DNA of 64,000 nt. Origin: Nonomuraea sediminis. GTDB taxonomy: Bacteria; Actinomycetota; Actinomycetes; Streptosporangiales; Streptosporangiaceae. Both the position numbers and the translations under genes were made by a program. Where the stretch lies: the NCBI RefSeq assembly GCF_018531495.1, contig NZ_JAHDTI010000023.1, forward strand, positions 1 through 64,000, given 5' to 3'. Below, piece after piece: positions 48,878 to 57,197 of this stretch. Numbering within the stretch: position 1 is the stretch's first letter; the number at the start of each line of letters is the position of its first letter. Under the pieces are notes generated by a model, which saw only the letters and a list, made by a program, of their open reading frames with translations, made no database searches and was not told where the DNA came from.

Positions 48878-50077
48878 ATGACTGCTGAGACCCTGCCTTT
48901 CGAGTTCTTCTTCTCTCCCGAGTTCAGCACCGACCCGTACGCGATCTACGCGGATCTGCGCGCCAAGGGCCCGGTGCACGCGATCGACTTCCCGCCGGGC
49001 GCGAGCTCCTACGTGATCGTGGACTACGAGCACGGCAGGGCGGCGCTGAACGATCCGCGGCTGTCGAAGAGCCTGGCCAGCGGGCCCGACTGGTTCCGCG
49101 AGATGATGCTCAAGAACGACGCGGTGCTGGCCGACAACATGCTGATGACCGACCCGCCCGACCACACCCGGCTGCGGAAGGTCATCTCCAAGGCGTTCAC
49201 GCCGCGCCGCGTCGAGGAACTGCGGCCCCGGGTGGAGCAGATCACCGCCGAGCTCGTCGACGCCATGGCCGAGAAGGGCGAGGCGGACCTGATCGCGGAC
49301 TTCGCGTTTCCGCTTCCGATCATCGTGATCTGCGAGCTGCTCGGCATCCCCGCCGAGGACCGCGACCTGTTCAGAGACTGGTCAGGCGCGCTGCTGGTGC
49401 CCGCGCTCGACGAGGAGGCCGTCGCGGTGCGCGAGCGGGCCAGCCTGGCCCTGCGCGACTACTTCGGCGCGCTCATCGCCGAGCGCCGCGCCACCCCCAC
49501 GGACGACCTGGTCGGCGTGCTGGTGGCCAGCCCCGAGATGAACGAGAAGGAGCTGCTGTCGACGCTGGTGCTGCTGATGATCGCCGGCCACGAGACGACC
49601 GTGAACCTCATCGGCAACGGCACCCTGGCGCTGCTGCGCAACCCCGACCAGCTCGAGCTGCTGAAGAAGCGTCCCGAGCTGATGCAGAGCGCGGTTGAGG
49701 AGTTCCTGCGCTACGACGCGCCGGTCGAGCGCGCCACGTTCCGGGTCGCGCTCGAGGACCTCGAGATCGGCGGCACGCTGATCCCGCAGGGGTCGTTCGT
49801 GAACGTGTCCATCGGTGCCGCGGGGCGCGACCCGCAGGCCTTCGACGGGCCGGAACGGCTCGACATCACCCGCTCCGACAACCGGCACGTGGCCTTCGGG
49901 CACGGCATCCACTTCTGCCTGGGCGCGCCGCTGGCCCGCATGGAGGGCCAGATCGCCTTCACCACGCTGCTCGAGCGGCTGCCCGGCATCGAGCTGGCCT
50001 GCGACGTGAAGGAGCTCAGCTGGCGCTTCAGCGGCGCGATCGTGCGCTCGCTGTCGGCTCTGCCGGTCCGTTTCTGA
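48878..50077 (+). CDS. Cytochrome P450
   Basis: This 399-residue soluble bacterial P450 has the oxygen-activation motif AGHETT at 236-241, ExxR at E275-R278 and the heme loop FGHGIHFCLGAP with axial C347. It resembles the CYP107-like actinomycete group, which hydroxylates secondary metabolites or steroid-like substrates. The substrate is unknown. No ferredoxin, reductase or biosynthetic cluster is adjacent. ATG 48878 follows GAGGAG. Confidence 0.95.
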   Translation: MTAETLPFEFFFSPEFSTDPYAIYADLRAKGPVHAIDFPPGASSYVIVDYEHGRAALNDPRLSKSLASGPDWFREMMLKNDAVLADNMLMTDPPDHTRLRKVISKAFTPRRVEELRPRVEQITAELVDAMAEKGEADLIADFAFPLPIIVICELLGIPAEDRDLFRDWSGALLVPALDEEAVAVRERASLALRDYFGALIAERRATPTDDLVGVLVASPEMNEKELLSTLVLLMIAGHETTVNLIGNGTLALLRNPDQLELLKKRPELMQSAVEEFLRYDAPVERATFRVALEDLEIGGTLIPQGSFVNVSIGAAGRDPQAFDGPERLDITRSDNRHVAFGHGIHFCLGAPLARMEGQIAFTTLLERLPGIELACDVKELSWRFSGAIVRSLSALPVRF

Positions 50078-50084
50078 GCCCGAG

Positions 50085-50119
50085 GTACGGCAAGCGGGCA
50101 GCGGGCCCGCTTGCCGTAC
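50085..50119. terminator. Bidirectional terminator between P450 and aspS
   Basis: GTACGGCAAGCGGGC and GCCCGCTTGCCGTAC form a perfect 15-bp stem with a 5-nt loop. It lies 8 bases after the P450 stop and 10 bases after the convergent aspS stop, so it can serve both transcripts. Confidence 0.9.
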
Positions 50120-50128
50120 GGAGAAGCG

Positions 50129-51874
50129 CTACTCCTTGGGCTTGGCGTCGACGCCGGCTTCCTTGCGCTGCTCGGCCGTGATCGCCGTGGGCGCGCCCGT
50201 CAGCGGGTCGAAGCCGGAGGCGGTCTTCGGGAAGGCGATCACGTCGCGGATCGAGTCGCCGCCGGACAGCAGCATGCAGATCCGGTCCCAGCCGTAGGCG
50301 ATGCCGCCGTGCGGGGGCGGGCCGTACTTGAACGCCTCGAGCAGGAAGCCGAACTTGGACTCGGCCTCCTCCTTGGAGATGCCCAGCACGTCGAAGACCC
50401 GCTGCTGCATCTCGGCGCGGTGGATACGGATCGAGCCGCCGCCGATCTCCATGCCGTTGCAGACCATGTCGTAGGCGTAGGCCAGCGCCTCGCCCGGGTG
50501 GTCCTGGAAGGTGTCGGCGAATTCCGGCTTGGGGCCGGTGAACGGGTGGTGGACGGCGGTCCAGCCGATCTCGCGGCCGACGTCGTCGTGCACGGGCTCG
50601 AACATGGGCGCGTCGACCACCCAGAGGAACTCCCACCTCGACTCGTCGATCAGGCCGCAGCGGTGGCCGATCTCCAGGCGGGCCGCGCCGAGCAGCTCGC
50701 GCGAGGCGTGCGTCAGGCCGGCCGCGAAGAAGACGGCGTCGCCCGGCTTGGCGCCGACCTTGTCGGCCAGGCCGGAAAGCTCCGTCTCCGACAGGTTCTT
50801 GGCCACCGGGCCGCCGAGCGTGCCGTCCTCCTGGACCAGCACGTAGGCCAGGCCGCGGGCGCCGCGCGAGCGCGCCCACTCCTGCCAGCCGTCGAGCTCC
50901 TTGCGGGTCTGCACGGCGCCGCCCGGCATGACGACCGCGCCGACGTACTCGGCCTGGAAGACGCGGAAGCTCGTCTGGGCGAAGTAGTCGGTCATCTCGA
51001 CCAGCTCCTGGCCGAAGCGCAGGTCGGGCTTGTCGGAGCCGAAGCGGGCCATCGCGTCGGCGTAGGTCATGCGCGGCAGCGGCGTCGGGATCTCGTAGCC
51101 GAGCACGTCCTTCCAGACGCGGCCGATCAGCTTCTCGCCGACCGCGATGACGTCCTCCTGGTCGATGAAGGACATCTCGATGTCGATCTGGGTGAACTCC
51201 GGCTGCCGGTCGGCCCGCAGGTCCTCGTCGCGGTAGCACTTGGCCAGCTGGTAGTAGCGCTCGAGGCCGGCCACCTGCAGCAGCTGCTTGAACAGCTGCG
51301 GCGACTGCGGCAGCGCGTACCAGTTGCCCGGCTGCAGCCGCACCGGCACCAGGAAGTCGCGCGCGCCCTCGGGCGTGGAGCGGGTCAGCGTCGGCGTCTC
51401 GACGTAGACGAAGCCGAGCTCGTGCATCACCTCGTTGGCCAGGTAGGTCGCCTTGGAGCGCACCCGCATCGCGTTGGCCACCTGCTGGCGCCGGATGTCC
51501 AGGTAGCGGTACTTGAGGCGGGCCTCCTCCGACACGCCCACGTTGCCCTCGATCGGGAACGGCAGCGGCGCCGACTCGCTGAGCACCTCGACCTGGTCGG
51601 CCACGACCTCGATCGCGCCGGTCGGCAGCTCGGGGTTCTCGTTGCCCTCGGGCCTGCGCCTGACCTGGCCGACCACCTTCACGCAGTACTCGCTGCGCAG
51701 GCCGTGCGCGTCGTCCTCCTCGCGGAAGACGACTTGCGCCGAGCCGGAGGCGTCACGCAGGTCGATGAAGACCACCCCGCCGTGGTCACGGCGCCTGGCC
51801 ACCCATCCCGCGAGCGTCACCTGCTGGCCGGCGTGCTCCTCGCGGAGCTCGCCGGCGTTGTGCGTGCGAATCAC
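50129..51874 (-). CDS. aspS: Aspartyl-tRNA synthetase, probably non-discriminating (Asp/Asn)
   Basis: This 581-residue class IIb enzyme has an N-terminal OB fold, the catalytic core with YRDEDLRADRQPEFTQID (motif 2), a GAD insertion domain and a C-terminal GIAYGWDRI (motif 3). H31 in the RRRDHGG loop is the residue associated with non-discriminating AspRS, which also charges tRNA-Asn for GatCAB repair. That inference would need absence of asnS in the genome. The GTG overlaps the hisS stop (GTGA). Confidence 0.95.
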   Translation of the reverse strand: MIRTHNAGELREEHAGQQVTLAGWVARRRDHGGVVFIDLRDASGSAQVVFREEDDAHGLRSEYCVKVVGQVRRRPEGNENPELPTGAIEVVADQVEVLSESAPLPFPIEGNVGVSEEARLKYRYLDIRRQQVANAMRVRSKATYLANEVMHELGFVYVETPTLTRSTPEGARDFLVPVRLQPGNWYALPQSPQLFKQLLQVAGLERYYQLAKCYRDEDLRADRQPEFTQIDIEMSFIDQEDVIAVGEKLIGRVWKDVLGYEIPTPLPRMTYADAMARFGSDKPDLRFGQELVEMTDYFAQTSFRVFQAEYVGAVVMPGGAVQTRKELDGWQEWARSRGARGLAYVLVQEDGTLGGPVAKNLSETELSGLADKVGAKPGDAVFFAAGLTHASRELLGAARLEIGHRCGLIDESRWEFLWVVDAPMFEPVHDDVGREIGWTAVHHPFTGPKPEFADTFQDHPGEALAYAYDMVCNGMEIGGGSIRIHRAEMQQRVFDVLGISKEEAESKFGFLLEAFKYGPPPHGGIAYGWDRICMLLSGGDSIRDVIAFPKTASGFDPLTGAPTAITAEQRKEAGVDAKPKE

Positions 51875-53127
51875 TGCACTTTCCCTTTCAAAACGTCCAC
51901 GACCGAGTCCAGCGGCACCTCGGTCTGCTCAGCGGTGGTCAGGTCCTTCAGCTGTACGGCTCGCGCCGCCAGGTCACGCTCGCCCAGGATCAGCGCGAAC
52001 CGGGCACCGGAACGGTCGGCGCCCTTCATCGCGCCCTTCAGCCCCTTGCCGCCGAAGGACATGTCGGCGCTGACCCCGGCCCGGCGGAGCTCGTCCACGA
52101 GCAGGAACATCCGCCGGCGCGCGTCGTCACCCAGCGGGACACCGTACACCTCGACGCGCGCGGCCGTGGCAGGCTGGACGCCTTCGCGCTCCAGCGCGAT
52201 GACCGTGCGGTCGAGCCCGAGCCCGAAGCCGATGCCGGGCAGCGCGGGCCCGCCGATCGCCTCCGACAGGCCGTCGTAGCGCCCGCCGCCGCCGATGCCC
52301 GACTGGGCGCCCAGCAGCGGGTGGTCGAACTCGAAGGTGGTGCGGGTGTAGTAGTCGAGCCCGCGCACCAGCCTGGGCGCGTCCTCCCACGCGATCGACA
52401 GGTCGGCCAGCAGCTGCTTGACCGTGTCGTGGTAGGTCTTGCAGTCGGCGCACAGGTGGTCGGCGATCAGCGGCGCGCCCTCGAGCTGCGCGCGCACCTC
52501 GGGCCGCTTGTCGTCGAGCACCCGCAGCGGGTTGATCTCGATGCGCTCCCTGGTGGCGGCGTCGAGGTCGAGCGCGCGCAGGAACTCCTGCAGCCGGGCG
52601 CGGTAGATCGGGCGGCACTCCTTGCAGCCCAGCGAGTTCAGCAGCAGCCGCACCTGGGTCAGGCCGAGGTCCTGGTACCAGCGCCAGGCCACCGCGATCG
52701 TCTCGGCGTCGACGGCCGGGTCCTCGCTGCCGATCGCCTCCAGGTCCAGCTGGTAGAACTGGCGGTAGCGGCCCTCCTGGGGCGCCTCGGCGCGGAAGAC
52801 GGGCCCGTCGGTCCACACCTTGACCGGCAGCTGACCGCGGTGCAGGCCGTACTCGAGCACCGCGCGCAGGACCCCGGCGGTGAACTCGGGGCGCAGCGTC
52901 AGCGAGCGTCCGCCGCGGTCGGTGAAGGTGTACATCTCCTTGCTGACGACGTCGGTGGACTCGCCGACGCCGCGGGCGAACAGCTGGGTGTCCTCGAAGA
53001 CGGCGGTCTCCAGGTAGGCGTAGCCCGCCCGGCCGGCCGCGTCGGCGAAGGCACGGCGGATGGCGTAGAAGGTCGCCGCCTGCGGCGGCACGTACTCCTT
53101 GACGCCCTTGGGTGCTTGGAAGCTCAT
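51871..53127 (-). CDS. hisS: Histidyl-tRNA synthetase
   Basis: This 418-residue class II enzyme has motif 2 with VFRAEAPQEGRYRQFYQLD, the histidine-specific LVRGLDYYTRTTFEF and GIGGGGRYDGL, and motif 3 GIGFGLGLDR. A CxxC-type pair (HLCADCKTYH) sits in the insertion domain. The ATG overlaps the preceding stop (TAATG). The hydrolase-hisS-aspS order is conserved in actinobacteria. Confidence 0.97.
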   Translation of the reverse strand: MSFQAPKGVKEYVPPQAATFYAIRRAFADAAGRAGYAYLETAVFEDTQLFARGVGESTDVVSKEMYTFTDRGGRSLTLRPEFTAGVLRAVLEYGLHRGQLPVKVWTDGPVFRAEAPQEGRYRQFYQLDLEAIGSEDPAVDAETIAVAWRWYQDLGLTQVRLLLNSLGCKECRPIYRARLQEFLRALDLDAATRERIEINPLRVLDDKRPEVRAQLEGAPLIADHLCADCKTYHDTVKQLLADLSIAWEDAPRLVRGLDYYTRTTFEFDHPLLGAQSGIGGGGRYDGLSEAIGGPALPGIGFGLGLDRTVIALEREGVQPATAARVEVYGVPLGDDARRRMFLLVDELRRAGVSADMSFGGKGLKGAMKGADRSGARFALILGERDLAARAVQLKDLTTAEQTEVPLDSVVDVLKGKVQ

Positions 53128-53798
53128 TACATCCCTCGTATGGGACCGGCGTGCGGCGCGGCCTCTTTCAGGTACGGGTTCGTGGCGCGCTCGCGGCCGA
53201 TCGTGGTCTGCGGTCCGTGGCCCGGCAGCACGACCGTCTCGTCCGGCAGCGGCAGGCACTTGGTGGCCAGGCTGCGCAGGATCGTCGGGTAGTCGCCTCC
53301 GGGCAGGTCTGTGCGGCCTATGGAGCCGGCGAACAGCAGGTCGCCCGAGAACATGATCTCGTCTTCCGGCAGCCTGAAGCTCACCGACCCCCTGGTATGG
53401 CCAGGAGTGTGGTCGACCACGAGCTCCAGCCCTGCCAGGCGCAGCACGGCGCCGTCGGACAGCTCCCGCACGTCGTCGGGCTCGGTCAGCTTGAGATCGC
53501 CGAAGATCGGAGCCCCGATGCCTTTGGTGGGGTCGCTGAGCATCTCACGGTCGTCGGGGTGGATCCACGCGGGGATGTCGCGCGCACCGCAGACCGGGGC
53601 GACGGACCACACGTGATCGAGGTGACCGTGCGTGAGCGCGACGGCCACCGGCTTGAGCCGGTGCTCGCGCAGCAACTCGTCCACACCCGCGACGGCGTCC
53701 TGACCTGGGTCGACGATCACGCATTCCTCACCCGCGGCGGGCGCGACGACGTAACAATTGGTCTGGAACGCCCCTGCGGGGAAGCCGGCGATGAGCAT
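53127..53798 (-). CDS. Metallo-beta-lactamase-fold hydrolase (GloB-like)
   Basis: The 223-residue protein has the metal motif THGHLDH at 56-62, then PGHTRGS, FSGDLLFAGSIGRTD and a C-terminal PGHG. This is the arrangement of glyoxalase II-like hydrolases; the true thioester substrate in mycothiol-using bacteria is uncertain. It is coupled to hisS by a one-base overlap, and its start faces the divergent cyclophilin gene. Confidence 0.93.
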   Translation of the reverse strand: MLIAGFPAGAFQTNCYVVAPAAGEECVIVDPGQDAVAGVDELLREHRLKPVAVALTHGHLDHVWSVAPVCGARDIPAWIHPDDREMLSDPTKGIGAPIFGDLKLTEPDDVRELSDGAVLRLAGLELVVDHTPGHTRGSVSFRLPEDEIMFSGDLLFAGSIGRTDLPGGDYPTILRSLATKCLPLPDETVVLPGHGPQTTIGRERATNPYLKEAAPHAGPIRGM

Positions 53799-53937
53799 CT
53801 GCCTCAGGTGATCTCGTCAAAAAAGCCAATGGGAATGTAACTGAAGGGTACCGGTGCGGGTCGCCGGGCTGCGAATCATTACCCGTTGGCCGATACGATT
53901 CGCCCACCTCAGTTGATTGACTACGGGAGGCAAAGCG

Positions 53938-54807
53938 GTGGCCACGGGGAAGGACCGGCAGAAGCAGCTGGCACGCGAGCACCACGAGCGGCAGATGCAG
54001 CGCCGCATCGAGCGCGAGCAGCGGGCCAAGCGCAACGCCATCATCGGCTCCAGCATCGGCGTCGTCGTCGTGGTCGGCGGCGTCGTCGCGGCCGTGACGC
54101 TGCTCAACGGCGGCGGCTCCAAGACCGAGGCGGCGGCGACGCCCTCGGCCTCGGCGCCGGTCACCTCCGCCCCGCCGTCCACGGGCCCCAAGCCCTACAA
54201 CGCCGCGACCGGCACCTGCGACTACGTCAAGGACACCAACGGCCAGGTCAAGAGCGTGGGCCTGCCGCCCACCGAGGCGAAGACCACGCCGACGACCAAG
54301 ACGATGACGTTCAAGACGAACCTGGGCGACGTCGTGGTCGAGCTGAACAACGCCAAGGCTCCCTGCACGGTCAACTCGCTGGAGTTCCTGGCCAAGAAGA
54401 AGTACTACGACGGCAGCAAGTGCCACCGGCTCGGCAGCGACAAGTTCCCGATGCTGCAGTGCGGCGACCCGACGGCCAAGGCCGACGGCAAGACCCAGAC
54501 CGACGGCACCGGCACGCCCGGCTACGTCATGGCCGAGGAGAACCTGACGGGCGCCGCCTACAAGCGCGGCACGATGGCGATGGCCAAGACGCAGGCGCCG
54601 GGCAGCACGGGCAGCCAGTTCTTCTGGATCTACGGCGATCTGGCCGGACTTTCCCCGGATTACACCCCGGTGGGTACGATCACCAAAGGCCTGGACATCC
54701 TGGACAAGGTGAACAAGGCAGGAATCAAGGCCGACGCAGGCGACGGCACCGGGGCGCCCAAGCAAACCGTCGAAATCAAAGACGTGACAATCTCTGGCAA
54801 GAGCTGA
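53938..54807 (+). CDS. Membrane-anchored cyclophilin-type peptidyl-prolyl isomerase (copy 2)
   Basis: The 289-residue paralogue of the gene at 47895-48791 has the same layout: basic N-terminus, helix (about 35-55), Ser/Pro/Ala linker and cyclophilin domain. It keeps the active-site segment GSQFFWIYGD along with KCHRL and LQCGDP, and is probably the active enzyme. It resembles mycobacterial PpiB (Rv2582), which also neighbours relA and the MBL hydrolase. The GTG follows GGGAGG. Confidence 0.92.
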   Translation: MATGKDRQKQLAREHHERQMQRRIEREQRAKRNAIIGSSIGVVVVVGGVVAAVTLLNGGGSKTEAAATPSASAPVTSAPPSTGPKPYNAATGTCDYVKDTNGQVKSVGLPPTEAKTTPTTKTMTFKTNLGDVVVELNNAKAPCTVNSLEFLAKKKYYDGSKCHRLGSDKFPMLQCGDPTAKADGKTQTDGTGTPGYVMAEENLTGAAYKRGTMAMAKTQAPGSTGSQFFWIYGDLAGLSPDYTPVGTITKGLDILDKVNKAGIKADAGDGTGAPKQTVEIKDVTISGKS

Positions 54808-54867
54808 CGTAATACAACTAGGGACGGGTAGTCCCGAAGGGTCTGATGGAAAGTGCGGGAGGACACG

Positions 54868-56097
54868 GTGAGCACCGACCCGTGGGGCCGGGTAGACGAC
54901 GACGGCACCGTCTACGTGCGTACGGCTGAGGGAGAGCGAGCCGTCGGGTCCTGGCAGGCCGGTGAGCCCGAGGAAGCGCTGGCCTACTTCCATCGCAAGT
55001 ACGACGAACTGGCCGGCCAGGTCCAACTGCTCGAGCAGCGGGTGCGCGGCACGGACCTGGCTCCGGCGCAGGCCGAGGCCAGCATCGTCAAGCTGCGCGA
55101 GGCCGTCGCGGACGCGCACGCCATCGGCGACCTGGCCGCGCTGACGGCCCGGCTCGACCATCTGAGCGAGCTGGTCGCCCAGCGCCGCGAGGAGGTCAAG
55201 GTCGCCCGCGAGCATGCCCGCGCCGAGGCCAGGTCCGTCAAGGAGCGCATCGTCGGCGAGGCCGAGCGGATCGCCGAGGAGACCACTCACTGGAAGTCCG
55301 GCGGCGAGCGGCTGCGCCAGCTCGTCGAGGAGTGGAAGGCCGCCGACCGCATCGACAGGGTCACCGAGGCGGCCCTGTGGAAGCGGCTGTCGGCCGCGCG
55401 CACGGCCTTCGCCAAGCGGCGCAAGACCTACTTCGCCGGGCTCGACGAGCAGCGCGAGGGGGTGCGCGCCGCCAAGGAGCGCATCGTGGACGAGGCGGAG
55501 GCCATCGCCGACTCCACCGACTGGGGCCAGACGGCCGCCGTCTACCGCGAGCTGATGCAGCGGTGGAAGAACGCCGGCCGGGCCTCCCGCGAGGCCGAGG
55601 ACGAGCTGTGGGCGCGCTTCAAGGCCGCGCAGGACCAGTTCTTCCAGGCTCGCTCGGCGGTCTTCGCCGAGCGCGACGCCTCGCTGGCCCACAACGCGGA
55701 GGCCAAGGAGGAGCTGCTCGGCGAGGCCGAGAAGATCCTGCCGGTCACCGACGTCCGCACGGCCCGCGGCGCGCTGCGCTCGATCCTGGAGCGCTGGGAG
55801 GCGATCGGCCCCGTGCCGCGCGAGCAGCGCGACCGGCTCGAGGGCGGGCTGCGCAAGGTGGACGACGCCGTGCGCAAGGCCGAGGACGCGGAGTGGAAGC
55901 GCTCCAACCCCGAGGCCCGCGCCCGCGCGCAGAGCACCGTCGACCAGCTGCGCTCCTCGATCGAGCAGCTGGAGACGCGGCTGTCCAAGGCTCAGGCCGC
56001 CGGCCGGGCCAAGGACGTCAAGGAGGCCGAGGAGGCGATCATCGCCCGGCGTTCGTGGCTGGAGGAGGCCGAGCGGACGCTGGCCGAGTTCAGCTGA
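54868..56097 (+). CDS. DUF349 triple-repeat coiled-coil protein
   Basis: After an N-terminal region (1-60), the 409-residue protein is almost entirely helical and charged. It contains three DUF349 repeats at about 124-194, 200-268 and 280-343, each with a W(K/E)xx(G/A) core (EEWKAADR, QRWKNAGR, ERWEAIGP). A coiled-coil C-terminus follows. The function is unknown; the family is widespread in actinobacteria near relA. GTG 54868 follows GGGAGG. Confidence 0.9.
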   Translation: MSTDPWGRVDDDGTVYVRTAEGERAVGSWQAGEPEEALAYFHRKYDELAGQVQLLEQRVRGTDLAPAQAEASIVKLREAVADAHAIGDLAALTARLDHLSELVAQRREEVKVAREHARAEARSVKERIVGEAERIAEETTHWKSGGERLRQLVEEWKAADRIDRVTEAALWKRLSAARTAFAKRRKTYFAGLDEQREGVRAAKERIVDEAEAIADSTDWGQTAAVYRELMQRWKNAGRASREAEDELWARFKAAQDQFFQARSAVFAERDASLAHNAEAKEELLGEAEKILPVTDVRTARGALRSILERWEAIGPVPREQRDRLEGGLRKVDDAVRKAEDAEWKRSNPEARARAQSTVDQLRSSIEQLETRLSKAQAAGRAKDVKEAEEAIIARRSWLEEAERTLAEFS

Positions 56098-56098
56098 C

Positions 56099-57172
56099 AT
56101 GGATCCGGTAGCCGACGCGCGCGCCCTGGTCTCGTCGCGCTTTCCCGAGGCGCTGTACGCCTTCCTGGGCGGGAGCGTGCTGACGTCACGGCGGACGGCG
56201 ACGTCGGACCTCGACATCGTGGTCGTGCTTGCGGATGTACGCCCGTACCGGGAGACGTTGCGGTGGCGCGAATGGCCGGTCGAGCTGGCCGTGCACAACG
56301 AGCTGAGCCTGCTCGGGTGGGCCGACCGTGACCTGGACAGGCGGGTGCCCACGCTGCCGCGGATGTGCGCCGACGGAGTGATCCTCGTCGATCGGGTGGG
56401 GCGCGCGCCCGCCGTACAGGAGGCCATGCGGGCTCGGCTGGCCGCGGGGCCAGGTCCCGTGTCCCTGGAACGGGCGCGGTACGTTCTGTCGGACCTGCTC
56501 GACGACCTGGCGGGGGCCACGGACCCCGGCGAGCAGGCGTTCATCCGGTGGGCGGTCGTCGAGGAGACGGCCCGGCTGGCGCTGGACATCGACGCCCGCT
56601 GGCGGGGCTCGGGCAAGTGGCTGCTGCGCGAGCTGCGCGCGCACGATCCGGCGCTGGCCGCCGACCTGCTCGCCGCCCGCGAGGACCCGGTACGGCTGGC
56701 CGCCCTGGCCGCCTCGGTGCTCGAGCGGGCCGGAGGGCGCCTCTGGGAGGGGTACACGGCCTCCGGGGACGCCTTCCACCAGCGGCTCGGGCACGTGACG
56801 CCGGACGCGCTGAGCTCGGAGACGGCGCAGAGCTCGGGGATGCACCGACTGGCGGCGATCAGCGGCGGGACCGTGGGGTCGAGCAACCTCTGGATGGGGC
56901 AGACGCACGTGGCGCCGCTGACCCGATCCGCCGATCACCATCACGGGGCCTCCGAGACCGCGATCTACGTGGTCAGCGGGCGGCCGTCCTTCGTCTTCCT
57001 CCAGGACGACGACGAGGTCAGGATCGACGCCCGGCCCGGCGACTACGTCTTCGTGCCGCCCTATGTCCCCCATCGGGAGGAAAATCCGGATCCGTCGGAG
57101 GAGGCGGTGGTCGTCATCGCCCGCAGCACCCAGGAAGCCGTCGTCATCAACCTGCCGTCACTCGCGGGCTAG
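56099..57172 (+). CDS. Nucleotidyltransferase-cupin fusion protein
   Basis: Residues 1-225 form a MNT-type nucleotidyltransferase (GGS at 24-26, D37 and D39 as the metal-binding pair, then E/H-rich helices). Residues 228-357 form a complete cupin with metal ligands H280, H282, E286 and H325 (ADHHHGASE and PPYVPHREEN). Both parts look intact and I know them as separate actinomycete proteins, so this is probably a gene fusion. The start is one base after the DUF349 stop with no clear ribosome site, so translation is probably coupled. Substrates are unknown. Confidence 0.83.
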   Translation: MDPVADARALVSSRFPEALYAFLGGSVLTSRRTATSDLDIVVVLADVRPYRETLRWREWPVELAVHNELSLLGWADRDLDRRVPTLPRMCADGVILVDRVGRAPAVQEAMRARLAAGPGPVSLERARYVLSDLLDDLAGATDPGEQAFIRWAVVEETARLALDIDARWRGSGKWLLRELRAHDPALAADLLAAREDPVRLAALAASVLERAGGRLWEGYTASGDAFHQRLGHVTPDALSSETAQSSGMHRLAAISGGTVGSSNLWMGQTHVAPLTRSADHHHGASETAIYVVSGRPSFVFLQDDDEVRIDARPGDYVFVPPYVPHREENPDPSEEAVVVIARSTQEAVVINLPSLAG

Positions 57173-57183
57173 CCTGTTTTATG

Positions 57184-57197
57184 CGAACATGTGTTCG
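57184..57197 (+). promoter_or_regulatory. LexA binding site (SOS box) of dinB
   Basis: CGAACATGTGTTCG is a perfect palindrome matching the actinobacterial/Gram-positive SOS box CGAACRNNNGTTCG. It covers the start of dinB, with a possible -10 in the TGTTTTAT stretch just upstream. LexA binding here would block initiation directly. Confidence 0.85.

Noticed and set aside
53728..56886. A 1052-residue open frame across the cyclophilin, DUF349 and fusion genes
   Set aside because: It runs antisense to three well-supported genes and has no recognisable domain.
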